Part shown: one piece after another, positions 1 to 7,553 of the stretch | How the letters are laid out: the number at the start of each line of letters is the position of its first letter | Numbering within the stretch: position 1 is the first letter of the stretch | Origin: Achromobacter sp. RTa | GTDB lineage: Bacteria > Pseudomonadota > Gammaproteobacteria > Burkholderiales > Burkholderiaceae_B | Assembly: GCF_000757485.1 (NCBI RefSeq) | Contig: NZ_JPYO01000046.1 | Coordinates: 32,558 to 96,557, forward strand | DNA: 64,000 nucleotides | Reading direction: 5' to 3' | Position numbers and translations under genes: made by a program | Notes under the pieces: model-generated | Databases searched by the model: none | Told to the model about the DNA's origin: nothing | The model's input: the letters and a program-made list of their open reading frames with translations, nothing else

Positions 1-1400
1 AGCGTGCCCAGGTAGCGCCGGGTGTAGGGGTACAGCCCCTGGTCGATATAGCGCTGCACTACCTTGCGCTTGGTTTCCAGCACGTCGCGGCCCAGTTCCA
101 GCAGATGGTCCAGCTGCTGCATCAGCCTGGCTTCGTCGCCCCGGCAGGTGTAGCCCAGGCGGGCGCAGTTCACGGTGACCACGCCGACCGAGCCGGTCTG
201 CTCGGCCGATCCGAACAGGCCGTTGCCGCGCTTGAGCAGTTCGCGCAGGTCCAGCTGCAGGCGGCAGCACATGGAACGCACCATATGCGGCTCAAGGTCG
301 GAGTTGAGGAAATTCTGGAAGTAGGGCAGCCCGTAGCGCGCCGTCATCTCGAAGAGGCGCTCGGTATTGGGATGGTCCCAATCGAAGTCGGGCGTGATGT
401 TGTAGGTGGGAATGGGGAAGGTGAACACGCGGCCCTTCGCGTCGCCGGCCATCATGACTTCGATGTAGGCGCGGTTGATCATGTCCATCTCGGCTTGCAG
501 ATCGCCGTAGGCGAACGGCATTTCCTCGCCGCCCACGTAGGGGATCTGCTCCTTGAGATCGGCCGGGCAGGTCCAGTCGAAAGTCAGGTTGGTGAAGGGC
601 GTCTGCGTGCCCCAGCGGCTGGGCACGTTCAGGTTGTAGATCAGTTCCTGCATGGCCTGCTTCACGTCGGCATACGTCATGGCGTCGCGGCGGATGAAGG
701 GCGCCATGTAGGTATCGAAGGAACTGAAGGCCTGCGCGCCGGCCCATTCGTTCTGCAGCGTGCCCAGAAAGTTGACGATCTGGCCGATGGCGGCGGACAT
801 ATGGCGCGGCGGCGTGGCTTCCACTTTGCCGGGAATGCCGTTGAACCCTTCGGTCAGCAGCTGGCGCAGCGACCATCCCGCGCAGTAGCCGCTGAGCATG
901 TCCAGGTCATGGATGTGGATGTCGCCCTCGCGGTGGGCGTGCCCGGCTTCCGGCGCGAACACGTTGGACAGCCAGTAGTTGGCGGTGACCTTGCCGGCCA
1001 CGTTCAGGATCAGGCCGCCCAGGCTGTAGCCCTGGTTGGCGTTGGCGTTGACGCGCCAGTCGCGCTGCTCCAGGTATTCCTCCATGGCGCTTTCCACATC
1101 GACCAGCGTGTGGCGCAGCGAGCGCAGCCGGGCGTGTTGTTCACGGTAGACGATGTAGGCGCGCGCGGTGCGCCAGTGGCCCGCCTGGACGAGCACTTCC
1201 TCCACGCGGTTCTGGATGGTTTCCACGCCCGGGCAAGGGTTGTCCGCCAGCGAGGCGATGACGGCATCGGTCAGCGCCTGGGCGCCCGCCAGGTCCAGCT
1301 CCCCGGTGCTTTGTCCCGCCGCCGCCATGGCCTGGGCGATCTTGTCGCGGTCGAACGCCGCGACGCGGCCGTCGCGCTTGAGAATGTGCTGGATATGCAT
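1..1400 (-). CDS. nrdD: Anaerobic (class III) ribonucleoside-triphosphate reductase, 5' part, cut by window edge
   Basis: Makes deoxyribonucleotides without oxygen by a glycyl-radical mechanism; the radical is installed by NrdG, which is not in the window. The frame starts at ATG 1400 (MHIQHILKRDGRV) and stays open to base 1, giving about 466 residues. Residues 1 to about 95 look like an ATP-cone allosteric domain (KRDGRVAAFDRDKIAQAM). The catalytic barrel follows, with the family signatures HIHDLDMLSGYCAGWSLRQL and VPSRWGTQTPFTNLTFDW. The C-terminal zinc site and glycyl-radical loop would lie beyond the window. An Anr box and an NrdR box pair lie upstream. The assignment is firm; whether the gene is intact cannot be seen. 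Confidence 0.95.
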   Translation of the reverse strand, partial: MHIQHILKRDGRVAAFDRDKIAQAMAAAGQSTGELDLAGAQALTDAVIASLADNPCPGVETIQNRVEEVLVQAGHWRTARAYIVYREQHARLRSLRHTLVDVESAMEEYLEQRDWRVNANANQGYSLGGLILNVAGKVTANYWLSNVFAPEAGHAHREGDIHIHDLDMLSGYCAGWSLRQLLTEGFNGIPGKVEATPPRHMSAAIGQIVNFLGTLQNEWAGAQAFSSFDTYMAPFIRRDAMTYADVKQAMQELIYNLNVPSRWGTQTPFTNLTFDWTCPADLKEQIPYVGGEEMPFAYGDLQAEMDMINRAYIEVMMAGDAKGRVFTFPIPTYNITPDFDWDHPNTERLFEMTARYGLPYFQNFLNSDLEPHMVRSMCCRLQLDLRELLKRGNGLFGSAEQTGSVGVVTVNCARLGYTCRGDEARLMQQLDHLLELGRDVLETKRKVVQRYIDQGLYPYTRRYLGT

Positions 1401-1405
1401 GACTG

Positions 1406-1452
1406 ACACCATATGTAGTAGGGTGTGAAAACTCTACCACCACATATGGTGC
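1406..1452 (-). promoter_or_regulatory. Pair of NrdR boxes upstream of nrdD
   Basis: Two 16-bp near-palindromes match the NrdR consensus ACACwATATATwGTGT: ACACCATATGTAGTAG at 1406-1421 and, in the opposite orientation, GCACCATATGTGGTGG read from 1452 to 1437. Their centres are 31 bp apart, the three-turn spacing known for NrdR operators. They lie directly upstream of the nrdD start, so repression of the reductase by ATP/dATP-bound NrdR is expected. Confidence 0.8.
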
Positions 1453-1488
1453 GATCGGCGGGCGGCGAGGAGCAGATATCGGCCTCGC

Positions 1489-1502
1489 TTGATGCGCGTC
1501 AA
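1489..1502 (-). promoter_or_regulatory. Anr/FNR box for nrdD
   Basis: TTGATGCGCGTCAA matches the FNR/Anr consensus TTGAT-N4-ATCAA at 9 of 10 defined positions. Its centre (1495.5) is about 95 bp before the nrdD start. A class II position (-41.5) would place the transcription start near 1454, just before the NrdR boxes, so both regulators could act on one promoter. I could not pick out a convincing -10 element. Confidence 0.75.
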
Positions 1503-1546
1503 ATGCGCAATCGGGGCTTGTGCAAGGCCCTTTCCGGGCAGCGGCC

Positions 1547-1897
1547 CTAGAAACCGATGCCGATCCCGGCCAGCGATATCGCCACGGCCAGGGCCGCCGT
1601 GCGCGCCGCCGGGCGCGGCGCCCAGGAAAGCATCCCGACCCACAGCAGGGCGCCGGCGGACAGCCAGCCCAGCCACGCCACGACGCCCACGGTATTGCCC
1701 CACAGGCCGACGCAGGGCAGCAGGGCCAGCGCCAGCAAGAGCACGCCGGCTCCGCGCAGCACGCGGGTATGGCCCGAGGACGGGTCGCGGCCCCAGACCT
1801 GGTCGTAGTGCCGCGGCATGGCCAGGCTCAGGCAGGCCATGCCGGAATACGTCAGCAGCAGGGCCATGGAAATGGCGTACAGGTCGTTGGAATTCAT
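1547..1897 (-). CDS. DUF3325 family membrane protein
   Basis: A 116-residue protein starting at MNSNDLYAIS with four predicted membrane helices (about residues 6-22, 45-65, 70-88 and 95-113). It matches my memory of DUF3325 proteins, small inner-membrane partners of PepSY proteins near ferric-siderophore receptors. The start overlaps the stop of the upstream PepSY gene (ATGA), so the two are translationally coupled. No biochemical function is established for the family. No TonB receptor is adjacent here, which is unusual for this pair. Confidence 0.75.
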   Translation of the reverse strand: MNSNDLYAISMALLLTYSGMACLSLAMPRHYDQVWGRDPSSGHTRVLRGAGVLLLALALLPCVGLWGNTVGVVAWLGWLSAGALLWVGMLSWAPRPAARTAALAVAISLAGIGIGF

Positions 1898-3525
1898 GCC
1901 GCTGCCCTTTCGTTCGAGCGGGATTTGCGCTGGGGCTGCGCCGATGCGGGCCGTTTCCACAAACGGAGGGCCGCCCAGCCCGATAGTACGCCGAAAGCGA
2001 CGGCGCTCAGTTCGACGCCCGCGCTTTCCCAGTCGCCGCGCGCGATCTGCGCGTAGGGATGGTCGCCCAAGGTGGCGAACGACAGCACCGGCAGCAGCAG
2101 GCACAGCGCGGACAGCACGGCCAGCTGCGTGATCCACGCGCGGCGCGGGCTGCACAGCCAGGCGTGCGCCAGGGCCAGCGCCCAGACCAGGAAGAAGCAG
2201 CGCAGTTCCCATGCGGCGCGGTTCTCCAGGGCGACGGGCAGAAGGCGATTGGCCCAGAAGTAGCCGATGCAGGCGACGGAGAGGCCGGCCAGCGCGGCCA
2301 CGTTGAGCCCTTCGATCAGGCGGTAGACGCGCGCCGTAGCCCCGCCGAACTCGTCGCCGAGCTTGGCGCGGCGCTTGGCCATGAACAGCACGGCGCCGGT
2401 GCCCATCATGGCGGCGCCCGCCAGGCCGCAGATGAAATACAGCCATTGGATCGCAAGGCCGCCGAACTTCGCCATGTGCAGGTCGCCCATCACCTGGCGC
2501 GTCAGCGCGGGTGCGCCGCCCAGCACCTCGCCGGGCGGCCGCACGCGCAGCAGCTCGCCGCTGGCGGAAAACTCCGCCATCCCGGTGGTGGCGCTGATAT
2601 TGCGGAAGGTATCGGCGTCTTCGTTCCAGCCATAGACGCCGATGCGCATGGAGCTGTCTTCCGGATTGCGGATGACGATGGCCCGCGCCGTCTGCCCGAT
2701 CAGGCGTTCGCCATGCGCCACGATGGGCTCCAGCGCGGGCATCGCCTGCGCCACGCCGCTGCGCGGGAGCTTCTCCTCGCCTTCCATTTCGCCGAAATAG
2801 TGTCGGGCGGCTTCGGGGCCGGAGCCGTAGGCCGCGGCGATGGGGGCGGGCATGAGCGTGGAGCCGGAGATCACGATGCCGGTGTAGGCGATCATGAACT
2901 GGAAGGGCAGGGTGAGCACAGCCACCGCATTGTGCGCGTCCAGCCACGAGCGCTGGCCCTTGCTGGCGCGGAACGTGAAGAAGTCCTTGAAGATGCGTTT
3001 GTGCGTGACCACGCCAGAAATCAGGGCCACCAGCATCGCCATGGTGGCGAAGGCGACGATCCACAGGCCCAGGCCGGCGTCGTGCAAGGTGTAGTGGAAG
3101 TCGACGAAATGCGAGCCGCCCAGCGTGGCCCGGCCTTCCGCCTCGTGGTGGTCGTCGAGCTCGGCGCCGGTGACAGGATCCAGCTCGGCGTCGGCGTACA
3201 TGCCGTTCTTGTCGAACCAGTACGCCGTCAGGCCGTTGCCGTGGTAGCGGTCGACCGGCCAGATTTCCCACATGCCGGCGCCTGCATGGTGGCGCGCCAT
3301 GTAGTCCACCGCCAGGCCGAGGCGCCGCGCTCGGTCCACGGGCGCATTTTCCTGTTGCGCGGCCAGCGCTTCCGCCTCGTGGTGCTCGGGCGTCATCCAG
3401 TGCGTGATGGGTTCGGAGAAAACGGCCAGCGAGCCGGTCAGGAAGACGGCGAACAGCAGCCAGGAGAACCATAGGCCGACCCACGTGTGGAGCCATGCCA
3501 TGGACAGGCGGAAACCGGATTTCAG
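1894..3525 (-). CDS. PepSY-associated TM helix protein, probably iron-regulated; probable CTG start
   Basis: An inner-membrane protein of 543 residues if begun at CTG 3525, or 535 from ATG 3501. It opens with the family signature GFRLSMAWLHTWVGLWFSW followed by helix 1; further helices include LWIVAFATMAMLVALISGVVTH, a helix after LDAHNAVAVL, and four or five near the C-terminus, around a large PepSY periplasmic segment. Homologues usually begin with a short MKxGFR lead-in, and an AGAGG Shine-Dalgarno (3532-3536) sits 6 nt before the CTG while none precedes the ATG; I therefore prefer the CTG. A Fur-like site lies upstream. The family is linked to siderophore uptake and possibly to periplasmic iron reduction; the exact reaction here is unknown. 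Confidence 0.85.
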   Translation of the reverse strand: MKSGFRLSMAWLHTWVGLWFSWLLFAVFLTGSLAVFSEPITHWMTPEHHEAEALAAQQENAPVDRARRLGLAVDYMARHHAGAGMWEIWPVDRYHGNGLTAYWFDKNGMYADAELDPVTGAELDDHHEAEGRATLGGSHFVDFHYTLHDAGLGLWIVAFATMAMLVALISGVVTHKRIFKDFFTFRASKGQRSWLDAHNAVAVLTLPFQFMIAYTGIVISGSTLMPAPIAAAYGSGPEAARHYFGEMEGEEKLPRSGVAQAMPALEPIVAHGERLIGQTARAIVIRNPEDSSMRIGVYGWNEDADTFRNISATTGMAEFSASGELLRVRPPGEVLGGAPALTRQVMGDLHMAKFGGLAIQWLYFICGLAGAAMMGTGAVLFMAKRRAKLGDEFGGATARVYRLIEGLNVAALAGLSVACIGYFWANRLLPVALENRAAWELRCFFLVWALALAHAWLCSPRRAWITQLAVLSALCLLLPVLSFATLGDHPYAQIARGDWESAGVELSAVAFGVLSGWAALRLWKRPASAQPQRKSRSNERAAA

Positions 3526-3573
3526 GGCGAGCCTCTTTGTTGTGATGCCGCCGCGAGCCGGGCGGCCTGGTTT

Positions 3574-3597
3574 TTATTGAGAATGGTTCCAATTCTA
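3574..3597 (-). promoter_or_regulatory. Fur-like operator of the PepSY/DUF3325 genes
   Basis: On the minus strand this AT-rich stretch reads TAGAATTGGAACCATTCTCA and continues AATA. AGAAT and ATTCT form an inverted repeat around 3588, and AACCATTCTCAATA resembles betaproteobacterial Fur boxes (AATCATTCTCATT). It lies about 50 bp before the PepSY start in otherwise GC-rich DNA. The match to the 19-bp Fur consensus is imperfect. Confidence 0.45.
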
Positions 3598-3715
3598 GTC
3601 TAAATAGGGCCAGTGTGAATGGGGCGCCGGCCTTTGTACTTTCTGCACGCGGGGCCCTCAAGCCGGCCGCCGCGAGACGGTTAGGCCACAGGCGATTCGC
3701 CCTGCGATGGGGCCG

Positions 3716-3741
3716 GGAACGAAGGTTGCTGGGCACGCGTT
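3716..3741 (+). promoter_or_regulatory. Possible ECF-type stress promoter for the ferritin-like/catalase genes
   Basis: GGAAC at 3716-3720 and CGTT at 3738-3741 are separated by 17 nt, the arrangement of promoters used by some extracytoplasmic or general-stress sigma factors. The element lies 66 bp before the ferritin-like gene. It is also an inverted repeat (GGAACG and CGTTCC), so it could instead be an operator. Speculative. Confidence 0.22.
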
Positions 3742-3807
3742 CCTACCCGCAAGGCCGCCGGTTCGCGGCGGCGGTGTCGCGACATGATCCACACAAAGGA
3801 GCGCCCA

Positions 3808-4422
3808 ATGAAACGCAAAGCCGGAAATGCCCCGCAGATCGAGGAACTGCTATATCAGGCCCTGGAGACGGAAATAGGGGGATTGAATGTGTACGAGACC
3901 GCGGTGTCCTGCGCCGTCAACGAAGACCTGAAGAAGGAATGGCTGGAATACCTGGAGGAAACCCGCACGCATCGCCGCGTGCTGCTGACCGTGTTCGAAC
4001 AACTGGGCCTGGACCCGGAGCGCCAGCCGCCGGGGCGCGAAGTGGTGCGCCATATCGGCGAGTCGCTGGTCAAGGCGATGAAAATGGCGATCGCCGCGGG
4101 CGATCCGGATGCCGCCCAGTTGGTTGCGGCGGAATGCGTGGTGCTGGCCGAGACGAAGGACCATGCGAACTGGACGCTGATCGGCGTGATCGCCGACCAG
4201 CAGGGCGGCGTGGAGGCCAAGGTGCTCAAGCAGGCCTATGACGCGGTCGTCACCGACGAGGAGCACCACCTTTATCACACGAAAGGCTGGTCGCGGGAGC
4301 TGTGGATCGACGCCTTGGGTTTTCCCGCCGTGCTGCCGCCTCCCGAAGAGGTCAAGCAGGTGGAGTCCGCGATCGGCGCATCGCGCGCCGAGCAAGCCCG
4401 CGGCAAGATGCTCAGCCACTAG
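3808..4422 (+). CDS. Ferritin-like domain protein (rubrerythrin/bacterioferritin-like fold)
   Basis: A helix-rich protein of 204 residues starting at MKRKAGNAPQ, chosen because AAAGGAG precedes it by 8 nt; an ATG at 3784 is in frame but lacks such a site. The pattern is that of a four-helix ferritin-like bundle: EELLYQALETEIGGLNVYET in helix 1, EYLEETRTHRRVLL in helix 2, ECVVLAETKDHANWTLIGVI in helix 3 and VVTDEEHHLYHTKGWSREL in helix 4, so each helix offers Glu or His that could bind a di-iron centre. The catalase gene follows after 10 bp, which suggests handling of iron and peroxide in oxidative or stationary-phase stress. The subfamily is uncertain. Confidence 0.75.
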   Translation: MKRKAGNAPQIEELLYQALETEIGGLNVYETAVSCAVNEDLKKEWLEYLEETRTHRRVLLTVFEQLGLDPERQPPGREVVRHIGESLVKAMKMAIAAGDPDAAQLVAAECVVLAETKDHANWTLIGVIADQQGGVEAKVLKQAYDAVVTDEEHHLYHTKGWSRELWIDALGFPAVLPPPEEVKQVESAIGASRAEQARGKMLSH

Positions 4423-4432
4423 GAGGCCCGCC

Positions 4433-6823
4433 ATGCCCAGCAAGAAATCCGCAGGAAAGCCTGCCTCGGCTGCCGCCGTCGAGACCGCCTACCTGAATAC
4501 CGATAGCGGACCGGGGTCGGGGCCGGCGGGCGCCGCGCGGCGTCCGGCCTTGAAGCGGGCCGCGTCCGTGGACGCCACGGCCAGCGCCATTCCGCACAAC
4601 GCCGGCAAGGCGGCGGAGTATGGCGAGGAAGCCGCCCGCTGTCCCTATGCCGGCACGGCGGCGCCGGCGCCGGACTCTTCCGCCGGGGCCAGCACCCTCT
4701 CCGAGGGCGAGGCGTCCGGGAAGACCAACGGCCCGGCCGCGCCGGGCGTGAATGCCGCCGACGGCCGGCTGGAGCGCGTCCGCGCGGACGCCACCGGCCA
4801 GGCCCTGACCACGAACCAGGGAGTGCGGGTCAGCGACAACCAGCACTCGCTCAAGGCGGGCGTGCGCGGACCGGCCCTGCTGAAGGACTTCGTCCTGCGC
4901 GAGAAGATCACCCACTTCGACCATGAACGCATTCCGGAGCGCATCGTGCACGCGCGGGGCTCCGCGGCGCACGGCTATTTCGAATGCCTCCGGCCGCTCA
5001 CCGACCTGACCATGGCGGCGCCGTTCGCCGAGAAGGGCAAGCGCACGCCCGTCTTCGTGCGCTTCTCCACGGTGGCCGGAGAGCGGGGCTCCAAGGACAC
5101 CGCGCGCGACGTCCGCGGTTTCGCCGTGAAGTTTTATACCGAAGAGGGCAATTGGGATCTGGTCGGCAACAACATGCCGGTGTTCTTCATACAGGATGCG
5201 ATGAAGTTTCCGGATCTGGTGCACGCCGTGAAGCCGGAGCCCCATCACGGCATGCCGCAGGCCGCCTCCGCGCACGACACGTTCTGGGACTTCGTGTCGC
5301 TGATGCCGGAATCCACCCACATGCTCATGTGGCTCATGTCGGACCGCGCCATTCCGCGCAGTTTCAGGATGATGCAGGGTTTCGGCGTGCATACCTTCCG
5401 CTTCGTCAACGCCGCCGGCGAATCCCGGCTGGTGAAGTTCCACTGGAACCCGTTGCTGGGCACGCATTCCCAGGTGTGGGACGAGGCGGTCAAGGTTTCC
5501 GGGGCGGATCCCGACTTCCATCGGCGCGATCTTTGGGAAGCCATCGACGCGGGCAACGGCCCGCAATGGGAACTGGGCGTGCAGGTCTTCACCGAGGAAG
5601 AGGCGGAGCGGTTCAGTTTCGACGTGCTGGACGCCACCAAGATCGTGCCGGAGGAACTGGCGCCGGTGGTGCCCGTCGGCAGGCTGGTGCTGGACCGCAA
5701 TCCCGACAATTTCTTCGCCGAGACGGAGCAGGTCGCGTTCTGCGCGGCTCATGTGATTCCCGGCCTGGATTTCACCAACGACCCCTTGCTGGCCGGGCGC
5801 ATCCATTCCTACGTGGACACGCAGATATCGCGGCTGGGCGGCCCGAATTTCCACGAGATTCCGATCAACGCGCCGCTGGCTGCCGTGCAGAACAACCAGC
5901 GCGACGGCATGCATCGCCAGGCCATTCATCGCGGCCGGGTGGCGTACGAACCCAACTCGTTGGCGGGAGGCTGTCCGTTCCAGGCCGGCACGGACGGTTT
6001 TGTGTCCTTTCCCGAGCCGGTCGCGGGCGACGAGCTGCGCGGGCATCCGGAGAAGTTCGCCGAACACTACAACCAGGCCACGCTGTTCTATGCCAGCCAG
6101 ACCGATTGGGAGCGGCGCCACATCGCCAGCGCCTTCGCCTTTGAACTGAGCAAGGTGACGGTTCCCGCAGTGCGCCGGCGCATGGTCGCGTCCTTGCGCA
6201 ATGTGGCCGACGAACTGGCGCGGGACGTGGCGGACGGCTTGGGCATGGAGCTGCCGGATCCTTTACCGCGCGCCATCGCCGACCCGCCCAGGCCGGAGGT
6301 CGATGTTTCTCCCGCCTTGTCCCTGACGGCGAGGCCCGGCGACGGCAGCGTCGCGACGCGCAAGGTCGCCATCCTGGTGGCGGAGGGCGTGGACGCCAAG
6401 GCCGTGTCGGCCATTGCCGATGCGTTGATCGGCGCGGGCGTCGTCGTCAGGCTGGTGGGCCAGCGGATCGGTCCCATAGCGGCGGAGGGCGGCCGGATGC
6501 TGGACGCCGACGCGTCCCTGGACAACCAGCCGTCGGCGTTGTTCGACGGGGCGGTGGCGCCCGGAGGCGGGCCGGCCGCCGAGCGGCTGCGCGCCGATGG
6601 GCGGGTGCTGGAGTTCCTGCGCGATGCGTACCGCCACGGCAAGACGCTGATGGGCATGGGCGAAGGCAAGCAGCTGTTCGCCGCCGCCGGCATCGCGCCG
6701 GACGAGGCCGACGGCGGCCTCTTGCTGGTCGACGGGGAGCCGGGCAATAGCGCGCCCATGTTCCTGGAGGCGTTGGCCCGGCATCGCCATCCCGAACGCG
6801 AGACCAGTCCGCCCGCGGTGTAG
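4433..6823 (+). CDS. katE: Large-subunit (HPII-type, clade 2) catalase with C-terminal flavodoxin-like domain
   Basis: Dismutates hydrogen peroxide to water and oxygen. The ATG at 4433 follows AGGAGG by 6 nt and gives 796 residues, against 753 in E. coli HPII. Catalytic His173 (RIVHARG), Asn246 (VGNNMPVFFIQD) and haem-ligand Tyr460 (IHSYVDTQ) each equal the E. coli numbering plus 45, so the core is intact and the extra length is an N-terminal low-complexity Ala/Gly/Pro arm of about 45 residues. From about residue 640 the DJ-1/PfpI-like domain of large catalases follows (RKVAILVAEGVDAKAV). It is probably cotranscribed with the ferritin-like gene. Confidence 0.95.
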   Translation: MPSKKSAGKPASAAAVETAYLNTDSGPGSGPAGAARRPALKRAASVDATASAIPHNAGKAAEYGEEAARCPYAGTAAPAPDSSAGASTLSEGEASGKTNGPAAPGVNAADGRLERVRADATGQALTTNQGVRVSDNQHSLKAGVRGPALLKDFVLREKITHFDHERIPERIVHARGSAAHGYFECLRPLTDLTMAAPFAEKGKRTPVFVRFSTVAGERGSKDTARDVRGFAVKFYTEEGNWDLVGNNMPVFFIQDAMKFPDLVHAVKPEPHHGMPQAASAHDTFWDFVSLMPESTHMLMWLMSDRAIPRSFRMMQGFGVHTFRFVNAAGESRLVKFHWNPLLGTHSQVWDEAVKVSGADPDFHRRDLWEAIDAGNGPQWELGVQVFTEEEAERFSFDVLDATKIVPEELAPVVPVGRLVLDRNPDNFFAETEQVAFCAAHVIPGLDFTNDPLLAGRIHSYVDTQISRLGGPNFHEIPINAPLAAVQNNQRDGMHRQAIHRGRVAYEPNSLAGGCPFQAGTDGFVSFPEPVAGDELRGHPEKFAEHYNQATLFYASQTDWERRHIASAFAFELSKVTVPAVRRRMVASLRNVADELARDVADGLGMELPDPLPRAIADPPRPEVDVSPALSLTARPGDGSVATRKVAILVAEGVDAKAVSAIADALIGAGVVVRLVGQRIGPIAAEGGRMLDADASLDNQPSALFDGAVAPGGGPAAERLRADGRVLEFLRDAYRHGKTLMGMGEGKQLFAAAGIAPDEADGGLLLVDGEPGNSAPMFLEALARHRHPERETSPPAV

Positions 6824-6846
6824 GCCGGTTTACCCATCTGCGCATA

Positions 6847-6875
6847 TTGACAACGCGGGCCCGCCTGCCAATACT
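6847..6875 (+). promoter_or_regulatory. Sigma-70-type promoter of the SYLF-domain gene
   Basis: A perfect -35 element, TTGACA (6847-6852), is followed after 17 nt by AATACT (6870-6875), four of six matches to TATAAT. It lies about 60 bp before the start codon of the lipid-binding protein gene. Confidence 0.6.
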
Positions 6876-6936
6876 TGCCCAGGCAAGTCGGGGCGGGCGC
6901 CGTGTGGCGCTTGCCGTCCTCAAACCAGGAGGCAGT

Positions 6937-7515
6937 ATGCGTCGCGTATCCGCTTTGCCATGCAAGATTCACGGTTGGTTGTGGGCCAGCCTTTTTTTAT
7001 GGGCGGCGAGCTTCTGTCTGGCCGGCCAGGCTCGCGCGGACACGGCCGCCGAGATCGGCCGCGACGCCCGCGCCGCGCTCGAACGGCTGTACCATCAGGA
7101 GCCCAAGACGCGGACGCTGGGAGAAAAGGCGGTTGCGGTGCTGGTCTTTCCCAGCATCCTGAAAGGCGGGCTGCTGGTCGGCGCGGAACATGGCGACGGC
7201 GCGCTGTTGCGGCGCGGCAAGGTCAGCGCCTATTACACGATATCTGCGGTGTCGTTCGGCCTGCAGGCGGGCGCTCAGAAGTTCGGCTATGCGCTCTTCT
7301 TCATGAACGAGGCGGCCCTGACCTTCCTGGGCCAGAGCGACGGCTGGTCGCTGGGATCGGGCCCGACCCTGGTCATGGTGGATGAGGGCTATGCGGCCAG
7401 CATCACCACCACGACCTTGACCCAGGACGTCTACGCCGTGCCTTTCGGCGAGCAGGGGCTGATGGCCGGCGTGGGCCTGGAAGGATCCAAGATCAGCCAG
7501 GCCGATCCCCGCTGA
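6937..7515 (+). CDS. SYLF-domain (Ysc84-like) exported lipid-binding protein
   Basis: The ATG at 6937 is preceded by CCAGGAGG; the 192-residue product opens with a signal-peptide-like segment (LWASLFLWAASFCLAGQARA, cleavage near residue 33), so it should be periplasmic or surface-associated. The rest matches SYLF proteins of Proteobacteria: VAVLVFPSILKGGLLVGAEH, then AYYTISAVSFGLQAGAQKFG, LGSGPTLVMVDEG and a C-terminal GLMAGVGLEGSKI. Relatives bind phospholipids; the cellular role in bacteria is poorly known. It has its own promoter and is convergent with the next gene. Confidence 0.85.
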   Translation: MRRVSALPCKIHGWLWASLFLWAASFCLAGQARADTAAEIGRDARAALERLYHQEPKTRTLGEKAVAVLVFPSILKGGLLVGAEHGDGALLRRGKVSAYYTISAVSFGLQAGAQKFGYALFFMNEAALTFLGQSDGWSLGSGPTLVMVDEGYAASITTTTLTQDVYAVPFGEQGLMAGVGLEGSKISQADPR

Positions 7516-7526
7516 TTCCCGGGATG

Positions 7527-7545
7527 CCCGGCCCGCTGGGCCGGG
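7527..7545. terminator. GC-rich hairpin between convergent genes
   Basis: CCCGGCCC (7527-7534) and GGGCCGGG (7538-7545) form a perfect 8-bp stem with a GCT loop, between the end of the SYLF gene and the end of the facing Bug gene. There is no real T-run on either side, so termination by this hairpin alone is uncertain. Confidence 0.45.
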
Positions 7546-7553
7546 TGCCGGTT

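Noticed and set aside
1547..3736. A 729-codon minus-strand frame spanning the PepSY and DUF3325 genes
   Set aside because: Only its last 116 codons are a real gene (DUF3325). The upstream part is the PepSY gene read in a wrong frame.
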